A DNA stretch of 64,000 nucleotides from Pseudomonas capeferrum (GCF_013523055.1 NZ_JAAMQM010000022.1:44602-108601); one strand, 5' to 3'; shown: positions 41,972 through 51,141, counted from the first letter of the stretch. A program made the numbers and translations. Notes: generated by a model from the sequence alone, not told the origin.

Positions 41972-44503
41972 TTAGAACGCGCACTTGTCTATTTCGCCGA
42001 TCAGTTGCTGCGCACTGCCTTTCCAGGTGAGCCATGGCATGCCTGCGGACTTCGGATGCTCGCTCTGCTCGAACCGCTCGAGCCATTCGGCCAAGCTGTC
42101 CGCCACATCCTGCGCGGTCGCCCCTGTGAAATACCACGCGTGCTCCCCAGCCACTTCGCGGAATACAGGCAGGTCCCTGGCAATGATCGGCAGCTTGTAT
42201 TGCGCGGCCTCGATCAATGGCAAGCCGAAGCCTTCGCCATAGGATGCGGCGATCAGGCAGTCGGACTCGTTGTAGAGGTGCTCCAGGTACTCATCGCTCG
42301 CCCCTCCAAGCCAGAGCAGACGCTTGCCAAGCTCCGGATGGTCCTTGAGCCTGGCGACCAGCTCGTCCACCAGCCAGCCATGCTTGCCGACGATGATCAG
42401 GTTGGCCTCGACGCCTGCCGCCCAAAGCAGTTCGAAGGCATCGAGCGTCTGGGCATGGCCTTTGCGCGGTTCGAGCGTGCCGACCATGAGGAAGTTGGGG
42501 TTGCTCTGCAGCGCTTCGATGCGCATGGCGGGGTCTTCGGGTATGCCGGTGGAAGGCATCGATTGATCGATGTCCGCGCCCAGATGGAACGCGCCGATCC
42601 GGAACGGCCGTTCGCGCACGGGCGCATGCTCGATCATCCACTCGCCAAGTTCGTCCGCGACCGCCTGGGAAATGCAGATGGCACCGTCGTACTGGGCAAC
42701 CGTGTTGATCCACTTCACATAGTGCGCCTGCAGGCTTTCGACGAAGCAATGCGGTAGCTGCAGGATCAGCAGATCGTAGACGACAACGAAAATGCTGACG
42801 CCATGAGCTCGCAAGGCGTCGAAGTAAGCCTTCTTGTGAGGCAGCACGTCCATGAGCAGGTCCAGCCCCAGGTAAACGTCCCCGGCACGGTAGCTGATGG
42901 CTTCGTCCGGCTCGGCTTCGCTCGGATCCTGGCCAAGGAACTTGGCGCAGAACTGGCTGGCATGGCGATAGAAGCACTCGCCTGCCTGGGTGTAGACCGG
43001 CTTGACCTGATACCCGGCAGGCGGGTTTTTCAGCCACTCCAGCAGAATGCTACGCACCACGCGCTGAATGCCGCTCTTGCCGTCATGCTTGCACAGCTCC
43101 GAGATGTCCACGAAAAGGCTGGGCACGCTGGCCGGACCTTGCAACGAGTAATCGATGGCCTTGGCCAGCCGCTCGATATCGACGGCCCCGGTCTGCAGGT
43201 GTCCGGTCGTGGCAAGTGCCTGGACCAGTGCCGGGACGCCATCGATCTCATCGGATGGAGCTTCTGCGCCGGCGCCTTCGCCGCGCAGGCCGACTGCCTG
43301 CTCGAACGCCGCTACCGCGGCCTTTCCGGTGTTATCCCAGGAGAACTGCTCGGCACGTTTCAGACCATGATCGGCCAGCGCCGCGCGGAAGGCATCATCC
43401 AGCAGGCCCTTGCGCAGTTTGTCCGCGATGGCCTGCGTGTCGAACGGGTCGAAGGTCGCCTCTTCCCAGCCGATGACTTCGGGCACGCTGGAGGTATTGG
43501 CACCGATCACGGGAGCGCCGCACTTCATTGCCTCGAGTGGCGGCAGGCCAAAGCCTTCGTGCCATGACGGGAACACATAGAGCTCGCAGATGTTGTACAG
43601 CGCGATGAGCTGCGCGTCCGTCACGAAACCGGTGAAGACCAGGTCGGCCTTGTCCAGGCCTTCTTCGAGCGCCAGGTCCCGATATTTGTTGATGTGGTAC
43701 TCCGGCATCTTGCCGGCAAACACCAGTTGGGTATCGCCCAGCTGCGACTTGATGCTGGCGAATGCGCTGATCAGCCGTGGCAAGTTCTTGCGGTCATCGG
43801 CACCGCCCGAATAGAGCACGAAGGTCTCGCGCAGGCCGAACTGCTCTTTCAGCGCATCACGCTCGGCCAGGCTCAGGGTCATCGGTTGGAATACGTCATC
43901 TGCCGCGGTAGAGACATTGACCAGTCTGTCGCTGTCGAGAGGCAGCAGCGACAGTGCTTCCCCCCTGGCGAATTCCGAAATGGACAGCAACAGGTCGTAG
44001 TCCTTGAACGCCTCGACCTTCTGCAGGTAGTGCGTCTTGTAGGCGGGGTTGCCATCCAGGTATTGCTGCGGGCTGACCAGCGGAATCAGGTCATAGAGCG
44101 TGGCGCTGATCAAAGGCGTGCCATGCAGAAGCGGGCTGCCGATGACCGCGTCGTCTATGTAGCCCTCGACGGCGCTGGTGACGTGCACCACATCGGGCTG
44201 GAGATCGTCGATGCAAGCCTGTCGGATGCGTTCCGCCACTTGCCGCCTGGCCAGGTTGTCGGGATCGCTGTCCGCTACCGGGCCTTCTGCATACCAGACG
44301 CGGATGTGGCTTTGCGGGAGCAGGCCGATGAACGCGGTACGGATACTGTCGATGCTGTCGCCGAGCATGCCATTGAGCACGAGGTAGACCTCGTGCTCAC
44401 CGCGATTGCGCACGATGCCCTGGGCCAGGGACAGGCTGTACCGACCGATACCACGGAAGCGGCTTTCGGTTTGCGCGCCTTGCATGTCTATTACGATACG
44501 CAT
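41972..44503 (-). CDS. Two-domain GT4 glycosyltransferase (WbdA-like polymannan polymerase candidate)
   Basis: An 843-residue cytoplasmic protein with two GT-B/GT4 units. The N-terminal unit (about 1-400) has RFRGIGRYSLSLAQG and the EX7E motif in SWHEGFGLPPLEAMKCGAP near residue 320. The C-terminal unit (about 450-843) has KSGIQRVVRSI, LMVGTLEPRKGHAQTLDAF and a second EX7E in YGEGFGLPLIEAAQY near 760. The length and twin layout match E. coli WbdA, the 840-residue mannosyltransferase of O9a. It directly follows the methyltransferase/coiled-coil gene with a 1-bp overlap. Predicted donor is GDP-mannose, made by manC/manB upstream. Confidence 0.75.
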   Translation of the reverse strand: MRIVIDMQGAQTESRFRGIGRYSLSLAQGIVRNRGEHEVYLVLNGMLGDSIDSIRTAFIGLLPQSHIRVWYAEGPVADSDPDNLARRQVAERIRQACIDDLQPDVVHVTSAVEGYIDDAVIGSPLLHGTPLISATLYDLIPLVSPQQYLDGNPAYKTHYLQKVEAFKDYDLLLSISEFARGEALSLLPLDSDRLVNVSTAADDVFQPMTLSLAERDALKEQFGLRETFVLYSGGADDRKNLPRLISAFASIKSQLGDTQLVFAGKMPEYHINKYRDLALEEGLDKADLVFTGFVTDAQLIALYNICELYVFPSWHEGFGLPPLEAMKCGAPVIGANTSSVPEVIGWEEATFDPFDTQAIADKLRKGLLDDAFRAALADHGLKRAEQFSWDNTGKAAVAAFEQAVGLRGEGAGAEAPSDEIDGVPALVQALATTGHLQTGAVDIERLAKAIDYSLQGPASVPSLFVDISELCKHDGKSGIQRVVRSILLEWLKNPPAGYQVKPVYTQAGECFYRHASQFCAKFLGQDPSEAEPDEAISYRAGDVYLGLDLLMDVLPHKKAYFDALRAHGVSIFVVVYDLLILQLPHCFVESLQAHYVKWINTVAQYDGAICISQAVADELGEWMIEHAPVRERPFRIGAFHLGADIDQSMPSTGIPEDPAMRIEALQSNPNFLMVGTLEPRKGHAQTLDAFELLWAAGVEANLIIVGKHGWLVDELVARLKDHPELGKRLLWLGGASDEYLEHLYNESDCLIAASYGEGFGLPLIEAAQYKLPIIARDLPVFREVAGEHAWYFTGATAQDVADSLAEWLERFEQSEHPKSAGMPWLTWKGSAQQLIGEIDKCAF

Positions 44504-45957
44504 TACTTCTGGCCCTTCATCATGGCTTGGCGAAGCGCGTCTTCGATGGCGCGGCCTCGCGGGGTCAATGGTGCGTGATCAATCACGCCGTGCTGTGGAT
44601 CGCTGGCGTCAGCGGCTTCGCCGACCTCACGGGCTTGATGCAGACTGCGCAGCTTGGCCATCAGCCATGGACTGCGCTGCAAGGCCGCCAGTACCTTGCG
44701 CTCGACACCGGGCCGACGGGCCAGCCAGAGGCGCGCGTGCGGTGCGGCGCGTCGCAGCCCCTGCTCGGCTGATCTCTTGATATAGCTCGGATGCAACAGC
44801 ACGTGGCCAACGGTGCGCAAAGGCGCGGTGATACGCCAGGCGGTGCTGCGACGCAACGCCTCGAGTTGCTGCTCATAGGTCGTGGCGCGCAGATACCAGT
44901 TATGCGCATTGCTCAGCGAGAGGTTCATCTCGGCCTGCAGGCGCTCGGCTTGCTCCTTCGCCTGCTCGAGGCTTTGCTGCAGCGTGTCGCGCTCGCGCTC
45001 GAAGTCATGCTGCTGCGTATCACGCTCGCGCTCGAAGTCATGCTGCTGCGTATCACGCTCGCGCTCGAAGTTCTGCTGCAGCGTGTCGCGCTCGCGCTGG
45101 AACCGCTCCTCGATCAATTGCAGCTTCTCGGTCTGCTCGATCTGCAGCCTGTTCATCATTTCACGGATGTCAGACGCCATTTGGTCCTCGATTTTGCTAA
45201 GTCTGCCTTCCAGCAGCTGATCGTAACGTGAGGCCAGCTCATCCAGGGACACGCCATAATGTTTCTCGAACAGGGGGTCGAAGATGTCCAGCACCTCGGG
45301 CGCCGCCTGCTTTTGCGCGATCACGGCGTAGTCGGGGCTGGTACCCGCCAAGACATCCATCACGCCGAGCTTGCGGTCCGGATCCTGTATGCCGGGCGCT
45401 TCCTGCAGCCTGAGGATCTTTGACCTGGCGAAATCGTTGTACTCGGTCAGGAACGACATCAGCAGGCTGGGGATCGGACGCTCGTGGGTCGGGTCCACGT
45501 AGAAATTGTTGGTACCCACCACGACGCTTTCGGCGTTCGGCGTCTCGAGGATCAACAGGCCGGCCGGACGCAGCACACGCATCGCTTCGGCGACGATGTC
45601 TTGCAGGATCGGGAAGGGAACATGCTCGGCGATATGAAAACCACTGACGACGACCAGGCTTTCATCGGGCAGCTGGCGCAACGCGTTGAGCGCATCGTCC
45701 TTGCGCGCAGGCAGCTCCAGCGCACGGCAAGCCTCGAGCATGCCGTCATCGAGGTCGACGCCTTCCGGGGCGTAGCCTTCGCGCAGCAGCAACTCGATCC
45801 ACTCACCCCGACCACAGCCGATATCGAGGGTGCGTGCTTGCGGATACAGCTCTTTCAGGGGGGCGAGGAAGGGCAGATACACTTCCAGCCGCTGGGTGAT
45901 GAGTTCTCTCGAGCCGCGGTGACAGTCTTCGAACGCGCGGTAAAAACGGCTATCCAT
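44503..45957 (-). CDS. Methyltransferase with long coiled coil (WbdD-like chain terminator candidate)
   Basis: A 484-residue protein. An N-terminal SAM-dependent methyltransferase (about 35-200; motif I TLDIGCGRGEW with Asp45, Gly47, Gly49; later GFHIAEHVPFP and LLILETPNAE) is followed by a long coiled coil (about 235-350) and a basic amphipathic C-terminal region that could bind membrane. This is the layout of WbdD from polymannose O-antigen clusters, where the methyltransferase caps the chain and the coiled coil sets its length. No kinase domain is seen, as in the O8-type protein. The coiled coil contains four 11-residue repeats. The start at 45957 gives a TAATG overlap with wzt; the longer frame runs into wzt. 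Confidence 0.78.
   Translation of the reverse strand: MDSRFYRAFEDCHRGSRELITQRLEVYLPFLAPLKELYPQARTLDIGCGRGEWIELLLREGYAPEGVDLDDGMLEACRALELPARKDDALNALRQLPDESLVVVSGFHIAEHVPFPILQDIVAEAMRVLRPAGLLILETPNAESVVVGTNNFYVDPTHERPIPSLLMSFLTEYNDFARSKILRLQEAPGIQDPDRKLGVMDVLAGTSPDYAVIAQKQAAPEVLDIFDPLFEKHYGVSLDELASRYDQLLEGRLSKIEDQMASDIREMMNRLQIEQTEKLQLIEERFQRERDTLQQNFERERDTQQHDFERERDTQQHDFERERDTLQQSLEQAKEQAERLQAEMNLSLSNAHNWYLRATTYEQQLEALRRSTAWRITAPLRTVGHVLLHPSYIKRSAEQGLRRAAPHARLWLARRPGVERKVLAALQRSPWLMAKLRSLHQAREVGEAADASDPQHGVIDHAPLTPRGRAIEDALRQAMMKGQK
44968..45099 (-). repeat. Four 33-bp tandem repeats coding 11-residue coiled-coil units
   Basis: Residues 287-330 read QRERDTLQQNF, ERERDTQQHDF, ERERDTQQHDF, ERERDTLQQSL. 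The two middle units (45001-45033 and 45034-45066) are identical at DNA level. Eleven residues are three helical turns (a hendecad), so whole-unit gain or loss would lengthen the rod without breaking frame or coiled-coil phase. Confidence 0.95.
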
Positions 45958-47171
45958 TACTTGCACTCCACGGTCGGAGGTATCCAGGCCAGACCCACGA
46001 ACGTACTCTGGGAAACATTCACCACGTTGAACACCAGCGCCAGGTCGCGCCACTCGTAGTTGTCGACGACATGCACATCCGAGGCGTGCAAGGCGACCGC
46101 CACGGAATAAGAGCCCACCCCGAGATTGGCCGGGAAGCGGAACTGGTAGGACAACAGCTCGCCTTCGCTCAGGTCTTTTCGCGCACACTGCAGATGATGA
46201 GTGTTGGTGCCGAACACGTCCTGGCCCAGGCGATCCTTGATGACGTAGCCCACGACCAGCTCCGGCAGCGGCGCGTTGACCTTGACCTTGATGTTCAGGC
46301 AGACGTCTTCACCGACCGAGACATACTCCACCGGCGTACCTTCGGTGTTGTACAGGGCCACACTGTCGATGCTCGCCTTGCCGCTACCGGAACGCGTCTG
46401 TACCGTCCCATCGGCCAACGTCTGCACCTCGACGGTGGCGTTCTCCTTCTGAGCGATGATGGCGTTGTAGTAATCCATGATCTCTTCGGGCGCGCCGTCC
46501 TTGATCACGGTGCCGCCGTCCAGCAGGATCGCGCGATTGCACAGCGCCTGGATGGCCCCGCGATCGTGGGAGACGATCAGCAAGGTGGTGCCCGCCCTCT
46601 GGAATTCCTTGATGCGGCCGAAGCTCTTGTGCTGGAAGTAGCTGTCCCCTACCGACAGCGCTTCGTCGATGATCAGGATCTCCGGGCGGAACGCGGTGGC
46701 CACGGAGAACGCGACACGCATCTGCATGCCACTGGAATAGGTGCGCACGGCCTGGTCGAAATACTCGCCAATTTCCGCGAAGGCTTCGATGTCGTCGATC
46801 ACGCCGTCGATCTGTTGGGTATTGAAGCCCATCAGCCCCGCGGCGTGGTACACGTTCTGGCGCCCGGTCAGTTCGGCGTTGAAACCCATGCCCAGTTCGA
46901 GAATCGCCGCGATGCGGCCATTGACCTGGACCTTGCCCTCGGTGGGCTGCAAGGTACCTGTGATCATCTTCAGCAGGGTCGATTTGCCGGCCCCGTTCTG
47001 GCCGACGATACCAATGGCCTCCCCCGCCGCGATGTTGAAGCTGACGTGCTTGAGGACCCAGTGTTCCTGGCTGGCCTTCACGGGTATGTAGAACCAGCGC
47101 GCCATGCGCTGCCATTCCGATCGATAGGCCCGGTATGCCTTTCCGACGTTGGCGACTGAAAGAAGTGTCAT
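45957..47171 (-). CDS. wzt: O-antigen ABC exporter ATP-binding subunit with C-terminal carbohydrate-binding domain
   Basis: A 404-residue protein. The ATPase domain (about 1-245) has Walker A GIVGQNGAGKST (residues 54-65), the signature YSSGMQMRV and Walker B EILIIDEALSVGD. The last about 150 residues (250-404) form the Wzt C-terminal beta-sandwich that, in O8/O9a systems, binds the capped chain end to gate export. The presence of this domain fits a methyl-capped polymer and a WbdD-like partner, whose gene follows with a 1-bp overlap. It overlaps wzm by 4 bp. Confidence 0.9.
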   Translation of the reverse strand: MTLLSVANVGKAYRAYRSEWQRMARWFYIPVKASQEHWVLKHVSFNIAAGEAIGIVGQNGAGKSTLLKMITGTLQPTEGKVQVNGRIAAILELGMGFNAELTGRQNVYHAAGLMGFNTQQIDGVIDDIEAFAEIGEYFDQAVRTYSSGMQMRVAFSVATAFRPEILIIDEALSVGDSYFQHKSFGRIKEFQRAGTTLLIVSHDRGAIQALCNRAILLDGGTVIKDGAPEEIMDYYNAIIAQKENATVEVQTLADGTVQTRSGSGKASIDSVALYNTEGTPVEYVSVGEDVCLNIKVKVNAPLPELVVGYVIKDRLGQDVFGTNTHHLQCARKDLSEGELLSYQFRFPANLGVGSYSVAVALHASDVHVVDNYEWRDLALVFNVVNVSQSTFVGLAWIPPTVECK

Positions 47172-47962
47172 AGCGAGTCCACCATTTCTGCGGATGCCCG
47201 GCGGAACAGGAACAGGCCAAGCAGCATGAGGCCCACGGCGATGATGAAGGTGACGCCTACTTGTTGCAGATCCGGCGAGACCTTGTAGACCAGCACGTTA
47301 TGGTAGGCGCTCACGATCGCGAACATCGGGTTCACGTCCAGTGTGTCTTTCAGGTAATCAGGCACGATGTTCACCGAGTAGACGATCGGGGTGAACCAGA
47401 ACCAGACCTGCAGGATGATCGGCACCACTTGGCCGATATCGCGCAGGAACACGTTCAGCACCCCGAGTACCAGGCCTATCCCGACCGCCAGGGAGACCAC
47501 CGCCAGGGTCAGCGGGATCAGCCAGAACATCTGCACGTTGGGCGAATGGCCCAGCACGGCGAAGATGACCAGTACGGCCACGAACAGCAGCAGGTTGTTG
47601 AGCAGGCAGGAGCCGACCACGATCACCGGCAAGGCGATCCGCGGGAAGCGCATCTTCTTCATCAGGTTGCCCTGCTCGATGAAGACCGTCAGGCACCGCC
47701 CGACGATCTCGGCGAACAGGTTCCAGGCCAGGATGCCGGCGATCAGGTACAGCGCGTAGGCGTACTTGTTCTCGATCCCCGGCAGGCGCGCGCCGAGGAC
47801 GTTGGACAGGATCAGCGCGTAGATGGCGACCTGGGCCAGGGGATGAATGATCATCCACAGACCACCGAGCTTGCTGCGCGCGAAGCGTGCGATGAACTCG
47901 TTCTTGATGGAAGTGAGAATGAAGCCTCTGTAGTCCCAGACGCCTCTGATCATGCCGAACAT
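47168..47962 (-). CDS. wzm: O-antigen ABC exporter permease
   Basis: A 264-residue, six-helix ABC-2 type permease: IARFARSKLGGLWMIIHPLAQVAIYALILSNVLGARLP before helix 1, ILAWNLFAEIVGRCLTVFIEQGNLMKK in the middle and VWFWFTPIVYSVNIVPDYLK near the end, all typical of Wzm/TagG. It forms the inner membrane channel for undecaprenyl-linked O-polysaccharide with Wzt. It follows manB by 2 bp. Confidence 0.92.
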   Translation of the reverse strand: MFGMIRGVWDYRGFILTSIKNEFIARFARSKLGGLWMIIHPLAQVAIYALILSNVLGARLPGIENKYAYALYLIAGILAWNLFAEIVGRCLTVFIEQGNLMKKMRFPRIALPVIVVGSCLLNNLLLFVAVLVIFAVLGHSPNVQMFWLIPLTLAVVSLAVGIGLVLGVLNVFLRDIGQVVPIILQVWFWFTPIVYSVNIVPDYLKDTLDVNPMFAIVSAYHNVLVYKVSPDLQQVGVTFIIAVGLMLLGLFLFRRASAEMVDSL

Positions 47963-47964
47963 AG

Positions 47965-49326
47965 TTATCCTTGAATCAGACGTTCGATTTCAGCGACGCG
48001 CTGGGCCACCAGAGCTTCATCACCACGGCTCTCGACGTTCAGGCGCAGCAGAGGCTCGGTATTGGAGCCGCGCAGGCTGAAGCGCCACTCGGGAAACTCC
48101 ACACTGATGCCGTCGGTACGGTCAACGCTTGGATCCTGTGGCGCGAAGTGAGCGAGGACTTTCTCGACCGAGGCCTTTACGTCGTCGACCTTGTAGTTGA
48201 TCTCGCCGCTGCACGGGAACGCATCGATGCGTTCGTCCACCAACTGGGCCAGGGTCTTGCCGGTGACGCTCATCAGCTCGGCGACCAGCAGCCACGGGAT
48301 GTTGCCGCTGTCGCAGTAGGCGAAGTCGCGGAAATAATGGTGCGCGCTCATCTCGCCGCCGTATACGGCGTCTTCCGCGCGCATGCGTTCCTTGATGAAG
48401 GCGTGGCCGGTCTTGCTCTGGATGGCCAGGCCGCCGGCGGCCTGGACCTGCTCGATGGTGTTCCAGGTCAGGCGTGGGTCGTGGATGATCTTGCTGCCGG
48501 GGTGCTTGATCAGCAGCATTTCGGCCAGCAGGCCGACCAGGTAGTAGCCTTCGATGAAACGGCCCTGGTTGTCGAAGAAGAAGCAGCGGTCGAAGTCGCC
48601 GTCCCAAGCGATGCCCATGTCGGCGCCATTGGCCAGCACGGCCTGGCGGGTCAGTTCGCGGTTCTCGGGCAGCAGCGGGTTGGGGACGCCGTTGGGGAAC
48701 TCGCCGTCCGGCTCGCCGTTGATGATTTCGATCTGCAGCGGCAGGCGCGACTTGAGCAGTTCGATGACCGGGCCCACGGCACCGTTGCCGGGGTCGGCCA
48801 GTACCTTGAGCGGCTTGAGGGTCGAGGCGTCGACGTAGGTCAACAGATGGTCGATGTAGGCGGTCTTGTCGAACGCTTCGAGCACGCTGCCTGGGGTCGC
48901 GGCCTGCTCGCCGAGATTGCCGGCTTCGACGCGATCACGGATGGCGAACAGCCCCGAGTCGCCACTGATCGGCTTGGACTGCTCGCGCACCAGTTTCATG
49001 CCGTTGTAACCCTTGGGGTTATGGCTGGCGGTGATCATGATGCCGCCGTCGGCTTCGAGATGGCTGGTGGCGAAGTAGACTTCCTCGGTACCGCACAGGC
49101 CGATGTCGATGACGTCGGCGCCGGCCTCGGTCAGGCCCTTGGTCAGCGCCTGGGCCAGCATGGGGCTCTCCAGACGCATGTCGCGCCCTACCACATAGCG
49201 CTTGCCACTCAGTTCGGCAACCAGGGCACGGCCAATCCGGTAGGCGACGTCTTCGTTGAGGTCGGCGGGCACTTGGCCGCGAATGTCATAGGCTTTGAAG
49301 CAGCGGGTCTGGATAGGTGGGTGCAT
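47965..49326 (-). CDS. manB: Phosphomannomutase / phosphoglucomutase (AlgC-like)
   Basis: A 453-residue alpha-D-phosphohexomutase. The phosphoserine loop is ITASHNPKGYNGMK, the metal loop GIAWDGDFDRCFFFD, the sugar-specificity loop GGEMSAHHYF, and the phosphate-binding loop RGSNTEPLLRLNVES. It turns mannose-6-phosphate into mannose-1-phosphate for ManC upstream. The ATG at 49326 (MHPPIQTRCFKAYDIRG) is preferred over a GTG three codons earlier. Being in the O-antigen operon it may be additional to an algC elsewhere in the genome. Confidence 0.93.
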   Translation of the reverse strand: MHPPIQTRCFKAYDIRGQVPADLNEDVAYRIGRALVAELSGKRYVVGRDMRLESPMLAQALTKGLTEAGADVIDIGLCGTEEVYFATSHLEADGGIMITASHNPKGYNGMKLVREQSKPISGDSGLFAIRDRVEAGNLGEQAATPGSVLEAFDKTAYIDHLLTYVDASTLKPLKVLADPGNGAVGPVIELLKSRLPLQIEIINGEPDGEFPNGVPNPLLPENRELTRQAVLANGADMGIAWDGDFDRCFFFDNQGRFIEGYYLVGLLAEMLLIKHPGSKIIHDPRLTWNTIEQVQAAGGLAIQSKTGHAFIKERMRAEDAVYGGEMSAHHYFRDFAYCDSGNIPWLLVAELMSVTGKTLAQLVDERIDAFPCSGEINYKVDDVKASVEKVLAHFAPQDPSVDRTDGISVEFPEWRFSLRGSNTEPLLRLNVESRGDEALVAQRVAEIERLIQG

Positions 49327-49400
49327 GTCTCTCACTTGATACGCCGCGTGGGGCGAAAATCGATGGTAGGCGGCTGCCGGAACGAGCGGCAGATGACCAA

Positions 49401-49436
49401 CGGCCCGCGAGCCTCCGGCGGAGGCGTCACGGGCCG
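49401..49436 (-). terminator. Intercistronic hairpin between manC and manB
   Basis: Nested arms CGGCCCG/CGGGCCG (outer) and GCCTCC/GGAGGC (inner, 3-base loop) lie 20 bp after the manC stop. There is no T-run; partial attenuation or RNA stability is likely. Confidence 0.45.
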
Positions 49437-49455
49437 AGCGGGGAGCGCTTGGGTG

Positions 49456-50895
49456 TCAGCTGCAACGGCCGTAGTTGTCCTCGAAGCGGACGATGTCGTC
49501 TTCGCCGAGGTAGTCGCCGCTTTGCACTTCGATCAGGATCAGGTCGATGACGCCCGGATTCTGCAGGCGATGGGTATGGCCGGCACGAATGAAGGTGGAT
49601 TCATTGGTGTGCAGCATCATCTCCTTGTCGTCGTTGACCACGACGGCCGTGCCGCTGACCACGATCCAGTGCTCGCTGCGGTGATGGTGCATCTGCAGGG
49701 AGAGGGACGCCTTGGGCTTGACCACGATGCGCTTGATCTTGAAGCGGTCGCCGTTTTCCAGGGTGGTGTAGGTGCCCCACGGCCGATGCACGGTGCGGTG
49801 CAACTGGTGCAGGGTATGACCGCTGCTCTTGAGCTGGCCGACGATGTGCTTGACGTCCTGGGCATGATCCTTGTGGGCGATCATGACGGCGTCGGCGGTG
49901 TCGATGACCAGCAGGTCTTCGACACCGACCAGGGCGGTCAGGCGGTCTTCGCTGTTGACGTAGTTGTTGCGCGAGTTGTACGACAGCACTTCGCCTTCGA
50001 AGCGGTTGCCGTCCTGGTCGGCCTCGGTCAGTTCGCTGACCGCGTTCCACGAGCCGATGTCGCTCCAGCCGATGTCGCACGGCACGGTGGCGACTTTCTC
50101 GGAACGCTCCATCAGGGCGTAGTCGATGGAGATGTCCGGTACCTGGGCGAAACTGTCGGGGTCGACGGACAGGCAGCTGTAGGCCTTGGCTTGGGCCAGG
50201 CGCGAGCATTGCTTGGCTTCGGTGACGGCTTGCAGGACATCGGGAGAGTGGCGCTTGAACTCTTCCAGGACGGTGCCGACCTGGAAGCAGAACATGCCCG
50301 AGTTCCAGAAGTAGTTGCCGGCGGCGACATAGGCCTGAGCGGTGGCCAGGTCGGGTTTTTCGACGAAGCGGGCGACCTTGAGGCCGTTGGCCAACTCGCC
50401 GGCCTTGCCCGCTTCGATGTAGCCGAAACCTGTTTCCGGATATTGTGGCTGAATACCGAAGGTGACCAGCCAGCCGTCTTCGGACAGCTTGACGGCCTTG
50501 GCCACGGCGTCGGCGAATGCGGTTTCGTCCTGGATCAGGTGGTCGGCGGCAAGCACCAGCATGTGGGCCTGGTCGCCATGGGCCTCTTGCAGTTGCAGGG
50601 CGGCCAGGGCGACGGCGGCGGCGGTGTTGCGGCCGAAAGGTTCGAGAATGTACGACTGGGCATGGCCGGCGCCATTGACTGCGCGGTATTCGTCCTCGGT
50701 CTTGAACAGCAGCTCACGATTGGTGACGGTCAGGACTTCCGAGACGCCCTCAAGGGCGGAGGCACGGAGAAAGGTCTTCTGGATAAGGTTTTGGCCATCA
50801 GGCAAGGTCATGAAAGGTTTCGGATGGGCCTCGCGAGAAACGGGCCACAGCCGACTACCAACGCCGCCTGATAAAATTACGGGAATCAAGTCCAT
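49456..50895 (-). CDS. manC: Mannose-1-phosphate guanylyltransferase / mannose-6-phosphate isomerase
   Basis: A 479-residue type II PMI-GMP enzyme (AlgA/WbpW/ManC). The nucleotidyltransferase start is VILSGGVGSRLWPVSREAHPKPF; the FVEKPDLATAQAYVA lysine motif follows; the C-terminal cupin isomerase has SLQMHHHRSEHWIVVSGTA at about residues 396-414. It makes GDP-mannose, the donor for the polymannan transferase. It is the first gene of the predicted O-antigen operon. Confidence 0.94.
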   Translation of the reverse strand: MDLIPVILSGGVGSRLWPVSREAHPKPFMTLPDGQNLIQKTFLRASALEGVSEVLTVTNRELLFKTEDEYRAVNGAGHAQSYILEPFGRNTAAAVALAALQLQEAHGDQAHMLVLAADHLIQDETAFADAVAKAVKLSEDGWLVTFGIQPQYPETGFGYIEAGKAGELANGLKVARFVEKPDLATAQAYVAAGNYFWNSGMFCFQVGTVLEEFKRHSPDVLQAVTEAKQCSRLAQAKAYSCLSVDPDSFAQVPDISIDYALMERSEKVATVPCDIGWSDIGSWNAVSELTEADQDGNRFEGEVLSYNSRNNYVNSEDRLTALVGVEDLLVIDTADAVMIAHKDHAQDVKHIVGQLKSSGHTLHQLHRTVHRPWGTYTTLENGDRFKIKRIVVKPKASLSLQMHHHRSEHWIVVSGTAVVVNDDKEMMLHTNESTFIRAGHTHRLQNPGVIDLILIEVQSGDYLGEDDIVRFEDNYGRCS

Positions 50896-51102
50896 ATCTA
50901 AATAATCCTGCCGGCCAGATCATGGCACATAAATGACACGCAAAGTACATCAGCACTAATCGGCCACTTCGCACCTTGTACGTTCAATGCTAGTGAGAAA
51001 CTGCTGCCTTGGAGGCATCGACAATACGCCTACCCAAGAAATCGAGAGCCACCTAGAATATCAGAGAAAATTCCGGGAGGCTTCCTTCGGGGGGAAACAC
51101 GT

Positions 51103-51112
51103 ACAGCTACCA
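51103..51112 (-). promoter_or_regulatory. Half JUMPstart-like motif upstream of the O-antigen operon
   Basis: On the minus strand TGGTAGCTGT, identical to the first half of the JUMPstart element found before enteric polysaccharide operons, lies about 210 bp upstream of manC. The second half with GGCGGTAGCGT (ops) is not present nearby. The rest of 50896-51141 shows no gene. Confidence 0.3.
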
Positions 51113-51141
51113 GTGACCGCAGCCTTGGACCGTGAAAACGG

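Noticed and set aside
47971..50871. 966-codon plus-strand frame antisense to manB and manC
   Set aside because: It lies fully opposite two well recognised enzymes, shows no domain, and is explained by GC-rich codon bias.
50900..50990. Sigma54 promoter before manC
   Set aside because: A TGG...TGC arrangement is present but the GG to GC spacing is 9 rather than 10, so the element would not be expected to work.
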